DNA from: Mercurialis annua
Lineage: Eukaryota > Streptophyta > Magnoliopsida > Malpighiales > Euphorbiaceae
NCBI RefSeq assembly: GCF_937616625.2
Contig: NC_065574.1
Location: 2,666,001 to 2,730,000, forward strand
Length of the DNA stretch: 64,000 nucleotides
Reading direction: 5' to 3'
In this document: positions 1 to 12,626 of the stretch, in pieces
How positions within the stretch are numbered: the first letter of the stretch is position 1
Layout of the letters: every line of letters starts with the position of its first letter
Notes under the pieces: model-generated
What the model was told of the DNA's origin: nothing
Seen by the model: only the letters and a program-made list of their open reading frames with translations
Databases searched by the model: none
Translations under genes and position numbers: made by a program

Positions 1-186
1 GAACATATCAAGAACATGATTGTCAAACCACCCCAACATAGAACACGAACTGGAAGGCCTAAAAAGGGTAGGTACCAGTCAAAGTGGGGAAATCCGAAAA
101 ACGATCCAAATCAAGGGCAATGTGGAAAATGCGGACACGCTGGACATAATAGGAAGACATGCCGAAACAAGCCAAAAGATACCTAG
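1..186 (+). CDS. Mutator-like (MULE) transposase, 3' end only
   Basis: The frame starting at base 1 is open to a TAG at 184-186 and gives the last 61 residues of a protein cut by the window edge. It holds a basic GRPKKGR stretch (residues 19-25) followed by a CCHC zinc knuckle, CGKCGHAGHNRKTC, with the spacing C-X2-C-X4-H-X4-C. A basic Pro/Gly/Arg run followed by a terminal CCHC knuckle is the usual end of plant MuDR-type transposases, where the SWIM finger and catalytic domain lie upstream. Those domains are outside the window, so activity cannot be judged. The ATG-initiated frame at 20-259 is a different frame without family features. The DUF1985 gene that follows on the other strand fits a MULE carrying extra genes. 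A host CCHC protein is possible but less likely. Confidence 0.7.
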   Translation, partial: EHIKNMIVKPPQHRTRTGRPKKGRYQSKWGNPKNDPNQGQCGKCGHAGHNRKTCRNKPKDT

Positions 187-290
187 ATTATTCATTTCTT
201 TCAGTGTTTTTTATTATATTTTAAACTTCCAAGTATTATATACAATTCTGATACATTAAAGAGTGATGTATGTCAATTTCTAATTGCGTA

Positions 291-470
291 GAACATACAT
301 ATCTGATATTATATTAAATGTCAGATACATATATTATACAGGTTTGATACATATATGATACACAAAATAATACATACAGCATCACAAAAACAATTACATA
401 TGTATATCTGGTAACATGTTAAATTCAGGTACATATATTATACCTGTAAGATACATAAATGATACATTCA
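291..470. repeat. Diverged tandem duplication, period about 104 bp
   Basis: The spacer between the transposase stop and the DUF1985 gene (187-565) is very AT-rich. It contains two diverged copies of a block built around TACATATATTATAC (near 326 and 430), each followed by a GATACAT(A)AATGATAC-like string. Similar GATACA strings recur in the intron and 5' region of the DUF1985 gene (1316-1550). No coding signal is seen here. Confidence 0.5.
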
Positions 471-565
471 ACTTAAAAAAAAAGTGCAAGTGTGAATAAA
501 AAGGAATATTAAAGTAAAAGATTACTTCATTAATTCAAACAAAAAACATTGTTTACTTCATTAAT

Positions 566-1909
566 TCAAGGAACTGACATTGGTTTAGTAACAGGAAAAC
601 ATATCTTATTAGTAGCAAAAGGGCAGACTTCATAGAACCAGATTTGCAAAGCCAAAGGGAAACTGTTAAGCCTATAAAACTTGATTCGTCTTCTTGTAGC
701 AAACCTCTTCTTCATATCAGCAATGGTAGATCGAAAAACCATTATCCCCCAAGGATATGAGTTATAGTCCCCACTATCAACCATATCCATAAAAAAGCGA
801 CTTACATTTTGAAATTTAATCTCATTTGAGCACAAATAGCACTCAAACAAGTAAATTACGGCCAATTTAACCGCATCGTCATCCGACTTGAAAACCTTGT
901 TCAGAAATATGACACCCAATCCATCTCGAGTAACTTCACTATTTGGGAAATAGGTATCAATCAACTGATTCTGTAATGGAGCATAAGAAACAGGATTGAA
1001 ATCACCAACACAATTTAACCCCGTAATCACAGCAAATTCATCAATACTAAACCGCAGTTTATGTCCAGAAACTTTAAACCACAATTCCCTATTATTTGGA
1101 TGCTTCACTTCTCGCAGCAACAAAGAATGTATAAGCTGAGGCTGATTACACAACGGCGACAAGTCTAAAAAATGACCAAGAAATGTCTTCTTGAAAAGTT
1201 CCAGCTGAGTATCAGAAAGAGTTTTCTTGATGTCCTCAATATATTTGAAATTTAAAGGCATAGTCACTCTACAAGTGTAACGATCTTCCGCATCTAACAA
1301 GTAGTCCCAGTTCTACAAATATACACAAATGATACACAAAAAATACATAATTAGTAAATCTAAAATACAATATTTGTATACAAAATAATTTTACATGAAA
1401 AAAAAACATATAAGATGCATATATAACATTTACAAAAACACAGATCTTAGAGCCTACTAATGTAAACTTAAAATGAAAAACACAAATCTTAGAGCCTAAA
1501 AAAACACAGATCTAAGATACATATAATATACATAAATGATACAAGGATTAATAAACTTATTTTATAAACTAATCTTAAAATGGAACATGACATTACATAT
1601 CAAAATACATCTCTTATACATGAAAAATACAGATATAAAAAAAATTACCTGAACCAAACGAGTTGGTTCTTCAATATGCAAGGATTTCTGAACTTTCTGA
1701 TGATCAGGTACAGCATCAAAAGTCAAACGCCTTTTTTTCAAACCAGTTTCATCCACCTTTTTTCCCTTTACTTTGACATTCTCAGAGGCAGAAGCAACAC
1801 CACTTCCTTCAACATCTTTTTCAGCTTTTTTTACTAATTTCCGCTTCATTTTTACAGGAACAACAAAATCCTTCTTCTCTTTTGTAGGAGTTGATCTTGT
1901 AGAAACCAT
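566..1909 (-). CDS. DUF1985 protein, transposon-borne (Ulp1-MULE type)
   Basis: Two exons on the minus strand: 1649-1909 (ATG at 1909) and 566-1312, joined in phase at CAG|GTAATT and TTTGTAG|AAC. Together they give 335 residues. The first exon encodes a Lys-rich, low-complexity N-terminus that looks like a nuclear targeting segment. The second carries the DUF1985 region, with the diagnostic stretch SGHKLRFSIDEFAVITGLNC, then a domain with repeated aromatic residues. DUF1985 is a plant domain found mostly in proteins with a C-terminal Ulp1-type SUMO protease domain, many of them carried by MULEs. No Ulp1 domain is visible here: the frame stops at 566 and only AT-rich spacer and the MULE transposase end follow. 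The copy is therefore either 3'-truncated or a short DUF1985-only version. The product has no demonstrated function. Confidence 0.65.
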
Positions 1910-3438
1910 GTTGCTATTTATAGATAAAATGCAGTTAATAGCAAATGTGGAGCCTAAAACCTAAATGCACGTTACATACTACACTGATAATGGCTAAAAA
2001 ATAGGAAGTAAAAAGAAAACTGTAAATGAAGAAGGATAAACGATTGAAATCATGAGAGATCGTGTGAGAGAGGGAAGAAGAAAAGAGAGGAATCAGCATA
2101 AGTTTGAAAAAACGGTAAAAAGAGCAATAAAGAAGAGAAGAAGTTGAAAATTAACAGAGCACGATACATGTGTGTTTTGCTAGACACGTGTAGGCTTGGG
2201 ATGAAGGGAGGAAGGTGGTGCAGGCTGAAAACTATTAAAGGGAGCTGGTAATTTGTGAAATTAATGTGGTAAGAAAGAAAAAAAATTAATTAACATTGTA
2301 TTGTCCGAAAATAGAAGGCTTTTTCTTGGCTTTTCTGTTATTTTCTCAAGAATCTATAATAATTATTTTTACCGCCAATAGTTGCTTTTTAATTTTAAAT
2401 GTTAATTTCAAAATTGTTGTTTGTACTTTATTAGGGATTTAGCCAAAATTGTATCTATTAAAATATTTAAATTTATGATGTATAAAATTATTTGAATTAT
2501 TTAGGAAGGACTATATAAAAAATTACTTATATTATAATAGCTATGATTTATTAAGTTTTTCAAATTCATAGTAAATTTTTATCAAATTTTTCGGTATAAA
2601 TAACTTTTAAATTAATTGTTTTCATTATAAAAAATAATTTTAATTGCTTTTTATTAAATATATAATATAATTTATTTATAGTATAAAAAATAATAATGAG
2701 ATATTTTAAAATTATTTAAATTATCAACAACAATATTTTATTTAATATCATCAAATAAATATTGTTATCGACTACCAACTGCAATATATCAACAACAACT
2801 AGCAGTTATAAATCATCAATAATCGTTGAACCAAACATACCCTAAATAAATAATTATCTAATATAAAAACAAAAACTTATCGTTAATGTTTTATATAACG
2901 TTAGAGTTTAAATAAAATGTAAAATAATCAATCTATATTAAATATTTTTAATTCTTGCAATATAGAGTAAAATATTATTTAATTAAATAAATATAATATT
3001 AATCTTAATTTGTAATTTGTAATTAATATACAAATTAAGTTTCATCAATTACACATCGTCATAAAATTAAATTAAATAATATTTACTCAAAGTTAACAAT
3101 GCTATTGAGAATTTAACAAAATTAGTTTTTTTTGATAATTTTTCTAATAATTTAGAAACACCATTTCCGTCATTTGGGCAAAAAGTAGATTAAAAATAAC
3201 TGAAATGAATGATCCCCCGTTATCCTCTAATCCCCTCCTAATTTACCCCCCAAATTATAAAAATTCCAAAACTACCCTTAAAATTTCTCTTTATCACCCC
3301 AAATAAATCTCATCCTCAATCCCACTCTTCACAAACCAACAACAAAACTATATTTATCCATTTCTCTCAATTTTTTCTCAAAATTCGCGCTTTTCGCCGA
3401 TTCAATTAACTCGCCCCCAACTCACCCACCGAGTCACC
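1910..3438. other. Intergenic: DUF1985 5' flank and MYB promoter
   Basis: From 1910 to about 2290 the sequence is purine-rich and probably transposon flank. From 2290 to 3200 it is very AT-rich with no coding signal. From about 3200 a C-rich leader (CCCCxx runs) leads into the MYB ATG at 3439 and is probably its 5' UTR. I see no other gene. Confidence 0.5.
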
Positions 3439-5777
3439 ATGACTCGACGCTGTTCTCATTGCAGCAACAACGGCCACAACTCACGCACGTGTCCGACGCG
3501 CTCCTCGTCGTCGTTGTCATCTTCAGCTTCGTCGACTATGACGCCATCGTCTTCAGCTTCTTCGCTCGCCGGTGTGAGGTTGTTCGGTGTGAGGTTAACG
3601 GACGGGTCGATTATTAAAAAGAGTGCTAGTATGGGTAATTTATCGGCGATGGCTGCTCATTATCATTCGTCGGCGGCGGCTTCTCCTAATCCGGAGTCTC
3701 CGTTATCGGATCATCTTCGGGGCGGGGGTGATTCGGGTCAGGATGGTTATCTGTCTGATGACCCGGCCCATGCTTCTTGCTCTACTATTCGACGCGGTGA
3801 GAGAAAGAAAGGTAATTTTTTTATTCGTTTTTATTTATTTATTTATTTTTTGCTTGGATGATATGATCTGATTGTGTTGTTATTGGGAATTAATTTTAAA
3901 TTTGTTTTTTTTTTATTATCTTGTACATAGGTTATTTTTAGATGGGCATAAACCTTTAAGAACTGGAACTTAATTAGCTTTCTTTAAGAATTATTTAGGG
4001 ACTAGGTAGCACGGACACGGGAAACGGGACACTTCGACACAATCACGGGGAAATTGTGTTATTTTAAAGTTTCCTATGTTAAATGGAAGTTTTGAGTCCA
4101 AAACAAGTTTCCTACACATTTCCGAAACAGAAAACGTTGATTGAATGAAGTGTTCGTTTTGCCTAGTTTAGGGAGAACTGAGAAGAGAGGAAAGCAAATG
4201 AAGATACTGCATATATTCCCATGAATGATAACTGTGAATAGAACGGATTTCTAGATGACAAGTATCCTGCTGTAGGAGAGAATTATGCAAAGAAAGCCCA
4301 CTTCTTTCTCGAGAAGAGATGGGAAACATGCCCAATATCATTTTGATTGATCAATATCATTTCAGCTCTGCTTGTTGCGATTGCATTGAATTACATGCAC
4401 ATATTTGCATTTTATGGTTGAGAGCTGAGACCATTGGCAGATATGTATGTGAACTGGGTATTCTGCTAATTAGGAGAAATTATTTCATGGAAGCAGTGCA
4501 TTTTACGGTAATATATGTCAAGACATCTAATTTGTCTGCGTTTGCTTCGTTGACATGAATAGCATTATGCTTGTGATCGTTTTTGATGTAGGCTCTGTTG
4601 TACTTCTACTGGATTAATTTTCTAGGGCCTAGTGGTGTTGCAGCCAATTTTTCATGCTAGTCATATGTTGAGACTATTGACTCATTTGTTTACTATGGAT
4701 TTTAGGTGTTCCATGGACAGAAGAGGAGCATCGGTTATTTTTGGTTGGACTTCAGAAATTGGGGAAGGGAGATTGGCGTGGAATAGCTCGAAACTATGTG
4801 GTGTCTAGAACTCCTACCCAGGTAGCCAGCCATGCACAGAAATATTTTATCCGCCAGACTAATACCACAAGAAGGAAGAGACGTTCTAGCCTCTTTGACA
4901 TGGTTTCTGATATGGTATGTCTGCTTTTACATGTATTTTTATGCATTCTAATAAGCAACCTGCATCTTTGCATATTATTCATAGCCCGTAGGAACTCACG
5001 TCAATAGCAGTTGCGTTCCTCCCGGCAGGACTTGCAGCATTTAACTTATAACTCATACATTGAAATAAGCTAATTTACTGATGCCGCATCAATTGTGTTA
5101 GTATGACTCGTTTGTCCTATGCAATTAGTGAATTATTTTCACCATGATGTATTTCTTAGGGCACAGAACCCCAGTCAGTACCAGAAGAACATGAGTTGCC
5201 ATTTTGTCAGTTTGGAGATAGTGATAATGTAGATGTGCTACCTTCGCTAAACCTCTCTCTTAAGCCAGATAGCGAACCCATGGAAACTGCATCTGAACAA
5301 CCTGGTAAAGAACCTGATGAAATGCAGACAGCATCTACCGAGTTTAAGCAAGATTTACCCGAGTCAACTGAGTTTACCCCATCCGGTCCTCAGTTAAGTG
5401 AATTCACACCAACTATTACTCAGTTAAGTGAATTTACGCCTCTTGTTCCTGGATTCTACCCAGCATATATGCCAATCCCTTATCCATTCTGGCCTATAAA
5501 TACTGCCCCATCTGACGAAGCAACAGGCGTAGAGACATCAAATCATCAAGTCCTAAAGCCAGTTCCAATGTTCCCCAAGGAGCCTGTTAATGTAGATGAA
5601 CTGGTTGGCATGTCTCACCTAAGTATAGCAGAGACAGAGAGATACAACAGAGAGCCGTCACCGCTGTCTTTGAAACTAATCGGGGACTCCTCGAGGCAGT
5701 CCGCCTTTCATGCTAATGCTCCAGTGAATGGGTCAGATTTGAACCAAGGCAAAGGTAGTCCCATACAAGCGGTTTGA
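3439..5777 (+). CDS. SHAQKYF-type single-repeat MYB factor (At3g16350-like)
   Basis: Three exons, 3439-3811, 4706-4914 and 5160-5777, join in phase to give 399 residues. The N-terminus has a CCHC zinc knuckle (C5, C8, H13, C18). Next come a Ser-rich region, the VRLFGVRL motif of this subfamily, and one MYB repeat (about 125-176) ending in SHAQKYF (166-172). A basic RRKRRSS stretch follows. Exon 3 contains LNLSL (224-228), an EAR-type repression motif, and a conserved C-terminal block around [13 protein letters not shown]. This class binds TATCCA/I-box-type DNA elements and mostly represses, for example in sugar, growth and senescence responses. The sequence is closer to what I recall of Arabidopsis At3g16350 than of KUA1/MYBH (At5g47390). 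It is a nuclear regulator. Its targets cannot be inferred from the sequence. Confidence 0.92.
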
Positions 5778-6911
5778 ATTGAAGAGAAAATAAAGGGTAA
5801 CATTATTTTTAGTAATTCTTTTAGTTTTCCCTCTGTACAATTAAATTTTTTATCTTTTTGTTCTCCTTTCTGATAGTGTCTGGTCGTTATAACATAGGAA
5901 TGATATGGTTTGATATATTTTTATTCTTTCTAACTGTAATCAGCTTGAATCACTAAAATAAATTTGTTTATTAAGGCAACCAGTTTGCCTTTCCTTTTAT
6001 TTGTATATATTTTTATCGTTTTATCTATTTATGAAAATTTTCCTTGTATAAATTCTATTAGTGTTAATAATGTGTTAATTGATAAAGTCTGAAAAAGTTT
6101 GTTTTGATTTATAATCATGTGGATTCAATTGACGGAACTTTTTACTTCTACCGTTGAAAAAAATAAGCTTCGTGTTTTTGGTATAAAAGGATATATAAAT
6201 TTACGTGTAAAATATATACATGTGGCACTCGGTTTCTATAAATTTTTTTAAACTTGCTATACATATGCATTAACTTAAAATTGTTATGTCGAAATAAAAG
6301 TATGCATACATGTTAAATTTCTTAACAAAATTAAGCAAAAATCAATTGTTGCCTAGTAGAAATAAGTAAAATCCGGCTCCAGTTTATGCAATTTAGATGC
6401 AATACTTTATGTTGAAATAAAATTAAAAGTTAATATATGCAATTTAGATGCAATACTTTATGTTGAAATAAAATTAAAAGTTAATAATCAAATTGAATTA
6501 AAATTTGATGGCCGAATCGCAAAACGATAATAGTTTATGTACTATAAAATTTTCTATTATAATCCCACAAAATAGTCATGAGGTTTATGTCTAATATTTT
6601 TGTAGGAAAGGATTAAATAACGAAATATAACAGTCCTTTTATGCGTGTAAATAAATATTTCTTTTGGACAATTTTTTTTATTATTGTAATTTATAACCTT
6701 GTAAAAAATTTAGTTTTAATAAGCAAAATTGAGCAAATACGACGCGGCGTTTAACGATCTGGCAATCAGTATTTAAACCCAACTTAAAGTTCCGCGCCCT
6801 CTCTTGCTCTATATCGCGGTTTTTCTGCTAAAATTAAATCAACTTCCACACACAGCACAGCTTCAGCTTCTTCCTCAAGAATCCCAATCAAAATTAACAA
6901 AAGAAATAAAA
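5778..6911. other. Intergenic: MYB 3' UTR and promoter of the next transcript
   Basis: T-rich sequence after the MYB stop is presumably its 3' UTR. The rest is AT-rich and includes the 51-bp tandem duplication at 6385-6486. A TATTTAAA string at 6769-6776 lies upstream of a transcribed-looking leader (about 6800 onward). No coding region was recognised. Confidence 0.45.
6385..6486. repeat. Perfect 51-bp tandem duplication
   Basis: The unit starting TATGCAATTTAGATGCAATA occurs at 6385-6435 and again at 6436-6486 with no mismatch that I can find. The perfect identity points to a recent duplication in non-coding DNA. Confidence 0.9.
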
Positions 6912-6956
6912 ATGAAGAGTTTTTATAGCTACACAGCATTCAACAATTCGATTTAA
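6912..6956 (+). promoter_or_regulatory. Upstream ORF (14 codons) in a probable 5' leader
   Basis: ATG at 6912 opens a 14-residue frame (MKSFYSYTAFNNSI) that stops at 6954-6956, just eight bases before the ATG of the small gene at 6964. It lies in the same leader and a different frame, so ribosomes would meet it first. If the downstream gene is real, this uORF would probably reduce its translation. Confidence 0.4.
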
Positions 6957-6963
6957 TCGAGCG

Positions 6964-9814
6964 ATGAAACAAATAAACGGTACGTACTGCTTAATCTTCT
7001 TTCATTTGATACGGAAGCCTATTTCACATGATACTGATTGTTTTATTAGGTTTTCGCTTCCGATTTTTTACTTGTTTTCATGTCATTGATTGAGATGGAT
7101 ACTTTTCTAGTTTCTAATTTTTTATATAGCGCATTTTTATTGAATGGAACTGTTTGTTTCCGAATGCGATCCGATAAATTGAAAGAGAACGCGAAAATAG
7201 ATATTTAATTAAAATTAATTCTTAGAATAATGCCTCCATTGTGCTTTGAATATGCGTAATACTGTTATATGTAATGGAATGTGATTATTATATTTGCATT
7301 TTAACCTCAAGGTTCTTGTTAATAATAGAGTGTTAGTCTTGGAAAACCTTACCATAAACATCACATTATATAAAAGAATCTGCCGGATATGCGAGTCTTC
7401 TAGTTTTTTTGATTTTTTTAGTGTTTGTGCCAAACACTAATGTTAGTTTTCTTGCTAGAATGAATGAATAAGGAGAAAATAGAAGATTTTGAAAACTTTG
7501 CATACTTATTAGCTACCATAAACCTGGAGCCTCTAGGTTTATTCAATTAATCGTAAGTGCATTCTTGAAAACTGGAGCTTACGTATTGAGTATAGTTCAA
7601 GTCTTTGTTTTCTTACATCAGGCAAATGATAATATGCGGAACTTCCATTAGCATCTCAAGTATATATGGAAATTTATGTGCCATTCGTTAATCCTTGATT
7701 CTTGGATGTGGGTAGAATCCTTTATATGAGTATGTTGCGAGAGAATGATCTAAAGTAACATATTGTGCTTCATATTTGCTTTATCTTAGTAGCGTAAACT
7801 AGATAGTTTATAAGCAAATCGTGAGTCAGTACTTAGTTAAAAGGAGTGGTTTTCATTCGCTCAATTTCATCGAGGGTTAACTGCTGCTTTTAATGGCTGC
7901 CCTCGAGCTCTCATTAATCCATTCTTCAAATTTCGTAGATTGACCACATTTTTTCATTCTTGATAATGGAGTAGCAAGTTATTTGTGAATTGCAGGAGAT
8001 GTTCTATTATTTTCTGGGAAAAACAAAAACTACACTTCCTTATGAATGTTACATTATGTTCAGCTATAATGTGGTGGATATCCTGTCAATTTCTTGCAGA
8101 TGCTATGACATCTATAAAATTTGAAGAGTTCCTTTTTATGCACGATTGATGATTCCATACAGACTCACTAGAAGCTGCAAACGAAAGAAATGGTTCTCTT
8201 TTAACTGTCATGTTGTACAATTACAATTATTGTCATACACTTGTTTTCTTTAACTGTCATAAAATCTCAAATATCGAGGTGTTTGCCATTGATATTGATT
8301 CCTAACTCAGTACGAGCATTTATCTTACCAAACTAATATTCACATTTGATTTTCAAGTATAAAATATCCCGACTTCTCATCCTAGTTCTTCACCAACCCC
8401 CAACCCCCAAAAAAGAGATACAAGTCGATGAAGTTTTCAAGGTTCCAGAGAAGGTTGAACTGAACATGGCTTATTTTGAGTGATGAAATTGTATTGGTTG
8501 TTCATTTTGACTGTCTTATAATATTTCACAACATGATTTGGATTACTTTGATCATTGGTTTTTCCTTCTTTACTTTCTCCCTTCCAGCTTTTATAATATG
8601 CTCCCATCATTCTGCATTCCCATTTTCAACTTAAAGATCCTCGCTCACTGATCAATAATCTGAATACATTTTAATCACACTCTTTGTAGAACGTAGTCTT
8701 GTTTTTTTCTTGCAAATGAAGTGTATTGCTTATCAACTTCATTTTGCATCAGTGATTAATGGTCAGTTCTCCTACTAATTTGAATTAGTGTTATGAAAAT
8801 ATTTAAAGGACTTAATTCTTAGATCATTATAGATAAGCCTGCTTTCCATTTATCTAATGGTTTAATTTGAATAAATGATGTGGTTGTAAAGTTAGAAAAT
8901 GCTGCATAAAGGATAACACTGATTTGAAACTGGGGAAGCTGGGAGATAGAGTTGGCTCATTGTATGGAAATCTAAGTTGCACGGAAACAGAAATGGAAAC
9001 GGTTTCCGAAACGTATTTTTTCAAATGATAAGAAACGAAAACGTTGGAAATAGATGTCATAGAATGCAATGTTTCAATTATAAAATAACGCGACCTTTTG
9101 AAAGTTTTCTAGGTATGTTCAGAATTTTTTTCCTTCACTACATTGTTATACACTTACGTTAACTCACCTAAAGAAACCATCCTCTTGGTTCTTGTTGATT
9201 TTCTGTTGTAACATAATGTAGACTGCAGTATATGGATTAGCTCACTGCCAACCAATGCACACAAGTATGAGTGCATCCAGCTGGTTTGAAAGTTATAGTC
9301 CTACCAAAATAAATATCTTGCCCATGCATGTTACTTTTGAAATATAGATAGAAAGATACCACTATGTAGCTAGGTGAAATAATGTAAAAAAGTAGCACCA
9401 AGAATACAATCACCATGCGCTTGCAAATTATGGTTACTTCTCAAACAAGTTTATGTGCATTACTTTTCCTGTTTTGGATGTTCTGTCATCACTAATTTGG
9501 TGGCTATATGGTCATTTGTTTTTCACTTTTCAGGATTTATACGAGGATCACTGTCTCATTCAGTTTATTTGGATAAATTTTGGCAGAGTGAGGAAAAGCT
9601 GACAATAGTGGGGCTACTGCTTTCAATAATGTCTACCATACAACAGGATTCTTATATGGAGATGAGCAGAATTGATGCTGTAAGGAGAATATCTATGGAA
9701 AGGTTAGTGAGAAAGCAACTGTTTGAAGCTAACATCTTTAATGATTGCATCAATGCCCACAAGTCTTTAGATTATTCGCATAAGCACATTCTTGATGCAG
9801 GAAAAGTGATCTGA
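6964..9814 (+). CDS. Unrecognised small protein, two exons (doubtful)
   Basis: Exon 1 supplies 16 coding bases (6964-6979, ending AACG|GTACGT). Exon 2 starts after TTTTCAG at 9534 and runs to a TGA at 9812-9814. The joint is in phase and gives 98 residues: an N-terminal part with GSLSHSVYLDKFW, then a mixed charged stretch (MERLVRKQLFEANIF) that could be helical. I do not recognise the family and see no signal peptide, cysteine pattern or known motif. Support comes from strong donor and acceptor sites, a GC-richer first-exon leader, and an open frame longer than its surroundings. Against it are the 2.55-kb intron, an internal GTTAGT donor-like site near 9702, and a modest frame length that could occur by chance. 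It may be a lineage-specific gene or a non-coding transcript. Confidence 0.35.
8975..9060 (+). repeat. Member of a dispersed GGAAACGG repeat family
   Basis: This AT/GC-mixed patch starts GTTGCACGGAAAC and contains GGAAACGGTTTCCGAAACG and AAACGTTGGAAA. Related strings occur at 4007-4139 (same strand), 16632-16715, 18206-18246 and 25342-25400, always in introns or intergenic DNA. The element's class and ends could not be defined. Confidence 0.45.
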
Positions 9815-12585
9815 TTTCGAGAAGGTCCAGCAAGCAACTAATTATTTGATATGGCAACCCTTAACAAACCTCTCTTGGAGACAAATGGCATTTAAAACCA
9901 ATACCGTACGTACACTCTTTGTAGCCACTGAATCTACTAGCTTTCTTACCCCTGTCTGCGCTAGTGTTACACTACCTTTATGCTTTCCTTTACTGTTTGA
10001 AATGCTAAATGGTATATATTAGTGTTTATATATCTGTGGGCCACTCCTCCTAATGTCAATTAGTTTTGAGATGGAAATATAACATCACAGTAGTTTTTTT
10101 TGGGTCAACCTTACAACAAAAGTTATTTAAAATCAAGTTCCTAATTTCTAACTACAAGTGTTTTTCTTGCTGGAGAATTGTCTATTCATTAACTCCAATA
10201 TATTTATGGTGACGAGATTTTCTTTTCAAGTTGTAAAGAACCTATTCTTATAATAATTCCCATCAAATGATTTGCAATAATGAGCATGTCTAATTAGAAT
10301 CAGCTTTTCTAATGACATGACTGCTTGAAATATCTGTCTTTTTGTGATTTTAGAGATTGGATTTTGTAGAAGAATATGCTAATTTATATTTATTATCTCT
10401 TTGCTTTGTGTTGGAAGCAGTGTTTTAAAATTCGAGTTGGTGGCCACCGGTTTCCGGTCCAACATGTAAAGTTAAATACACATATAAATTTCTAACTAGT
10501 AAATAGATTAAATAATTAGTAAATGTAATAATTTTTAAATAACAAATACACCATTATCTCTATTTTATTAAGAAGGAACCAGACAATTTTTACGGTTTAA
10601 CTGGTTCAATGCAACTAACTATATCACACGAGCTTTAAACCTCAACTTAGATATATTTTAATTGTTGTTATGATAACATAATCTTAATCTAATTGTATCG
10701 CTATCAACTAATTCTTATTTCATACCACTGCAGTGTTGAGAAAATGCAGTACTATAGTCACAAACAATTGAGATTTTTTTCCTGAATTTTTTTTGATCCT
10801 GCCGTGCAAGATAATACTTCAAACTCCTTAGTCTAAATCTCAAATTTGTAGCTGTCAAGTGCTGCACTTTCTTCTTATAGATTATAACTGATATTTTATA
10901 ATTGGAACTATGTAGTGATTATAGTCACGAACACATGAAACTCCTCTTTTATCCTTCTTAAGGAAATATTTGAGGCGTGAACTAGACCCACGTAGCTTAT
11001 ATTTTTGGAGAGTTAGAATAGTGAACAAATCTCATTCTTTCACTCTTTAGGCAAGGAAAAGTAACTACCAAACTGGCATATCATAAATCATTTGCTGATG
11101 TTTAAATTTTCATGATTTGATAAATAATCAACTTTTATTCACAACAAAAACTTGATACTAATAGCTGGGAGTGATAGGAAAGGAGAATCACAATTTATGC
11201 CACAAATCATATTCTGATCCGACACCACTCACCCATAACTTCAGCTTTTTAACTCTTCCCTGTTACTAAAGAAGTAGATGTGACCACACATTTGCAAAAG
11301 AAAGTGTGTTGTGGCACTGTAAGAGTAAGACATCTCATCTCCTCTTCTCTCACTTGAGTGTGGCAGAGGAATAAAGAGAGAATCTCTTGTTAAAAGTTAA
11401 AATTTCTTCTTTTAACATCCTGCTAATTTTGCAGGTAGAAATGGAGAAAGACATGACTACTGCATGCAAGGTGAGTTATGATGTCAATCTTCACTGGGAA
11501 TTTGTCTATTCTTGTCCAAATTTATTTCCTATTTTAGTCACTCTCTATTCTCCTCTTGCTGGTGTGTGCTCTCTTGTTAATATTCTCTACCCACTATATC
11601 TTTACTTATCACCGGAATCTTTTCACATAAATATATTTGCAATTACTTTTCATGAAAAAACCCTATAACAAGATTCTAGTTTAGCTTAATGTATATGCAT
11701 TTACTTAACTAATGACCTTTTAGGGCTTGTTTGGCTGGGGTAAGTACATTAGGAAAGTAGAACTTTTCAGGAAGTAGGAAATACTTTTTGCTTAGTCTTA
11801 TTTCTCGGAAAGCTAAGGGTTCATATAACTTTTCTACTAAAACTAAGGTAAATTCTACTTTCCTAGTTTAATGGATAGATAGTTGAAGACAATAATATTT
11901 CAAAATTTAATTACTTTGATTAACCTTCATAGAGAGTAACCAAAAGCCAGTGTAAGAAACTCATTTGAACAATTGTGTAGAACTTTATTCTCTATTATTT
12001 TTATTTACAAACAATGCATATTTACAAACTCATTTGGTTATTAATTGCACTGCTGAAAATATAAAGAACTGCAATGAACATTAGTGTAATCTTCTCTCAT
12101 ATAACGATGTCGTTTTTACATCAATATCTGTCTGTCAATCATTGAAAGAAGAAGAACTAAACTACATCATCATATGGGACCCGTACCTGATGCTTTTCTT
12201 TGTTCGAAATCTGCGGTGGGGATTGCTGCTGTGAGAATCATTTGTCACAGTCTCCCATTATCAACATTTTAATGCAATTATGGATATTTTTTAAGAATTA
12301 TCTCTTTTCTTTTAAAGTTGCTTGTCCCTATAAATTCTTCATTTTAGAACTAATAGGAAAAGTCTCCATGCTCCATTATCATGTAACTTAAACAATTATA
12401 GGAAAAGAGTACTACTTTAGTTTAGTATGCCGTCCTTAGTATTAATTAAATGCCTATATAGAGGATTTCACATCTTGATAAGAATTATGATAGGATAGTG
12501 TGATCATATGAATATTCTTTCCATTAAATTGTTTATTATTTGGGCTATTATGCATGCAAAAGTGAAGAAATATGTTATTTTCTGT

Positions 12586-12626
12586 TTATATAATAGTTAT
12601 TTTTTTTTGAAAGTTATACAATAGTT
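12586..12626. mobile_element. T-tract micro-insertion with near-perfect 13-bp flanking repeat
   Basis: TTATATAATAGTT (12586-12598) and TTATACAATAGTT (12614-12626) match at 12 of 13 bases. Between them lies a 15-base block, a T-tract ending GAAAG. The layout (flanking duplication, homopolymer, a few extra bases) suggests a LINE insertion truncated to its poly(A) end. Confidence 0.4.
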
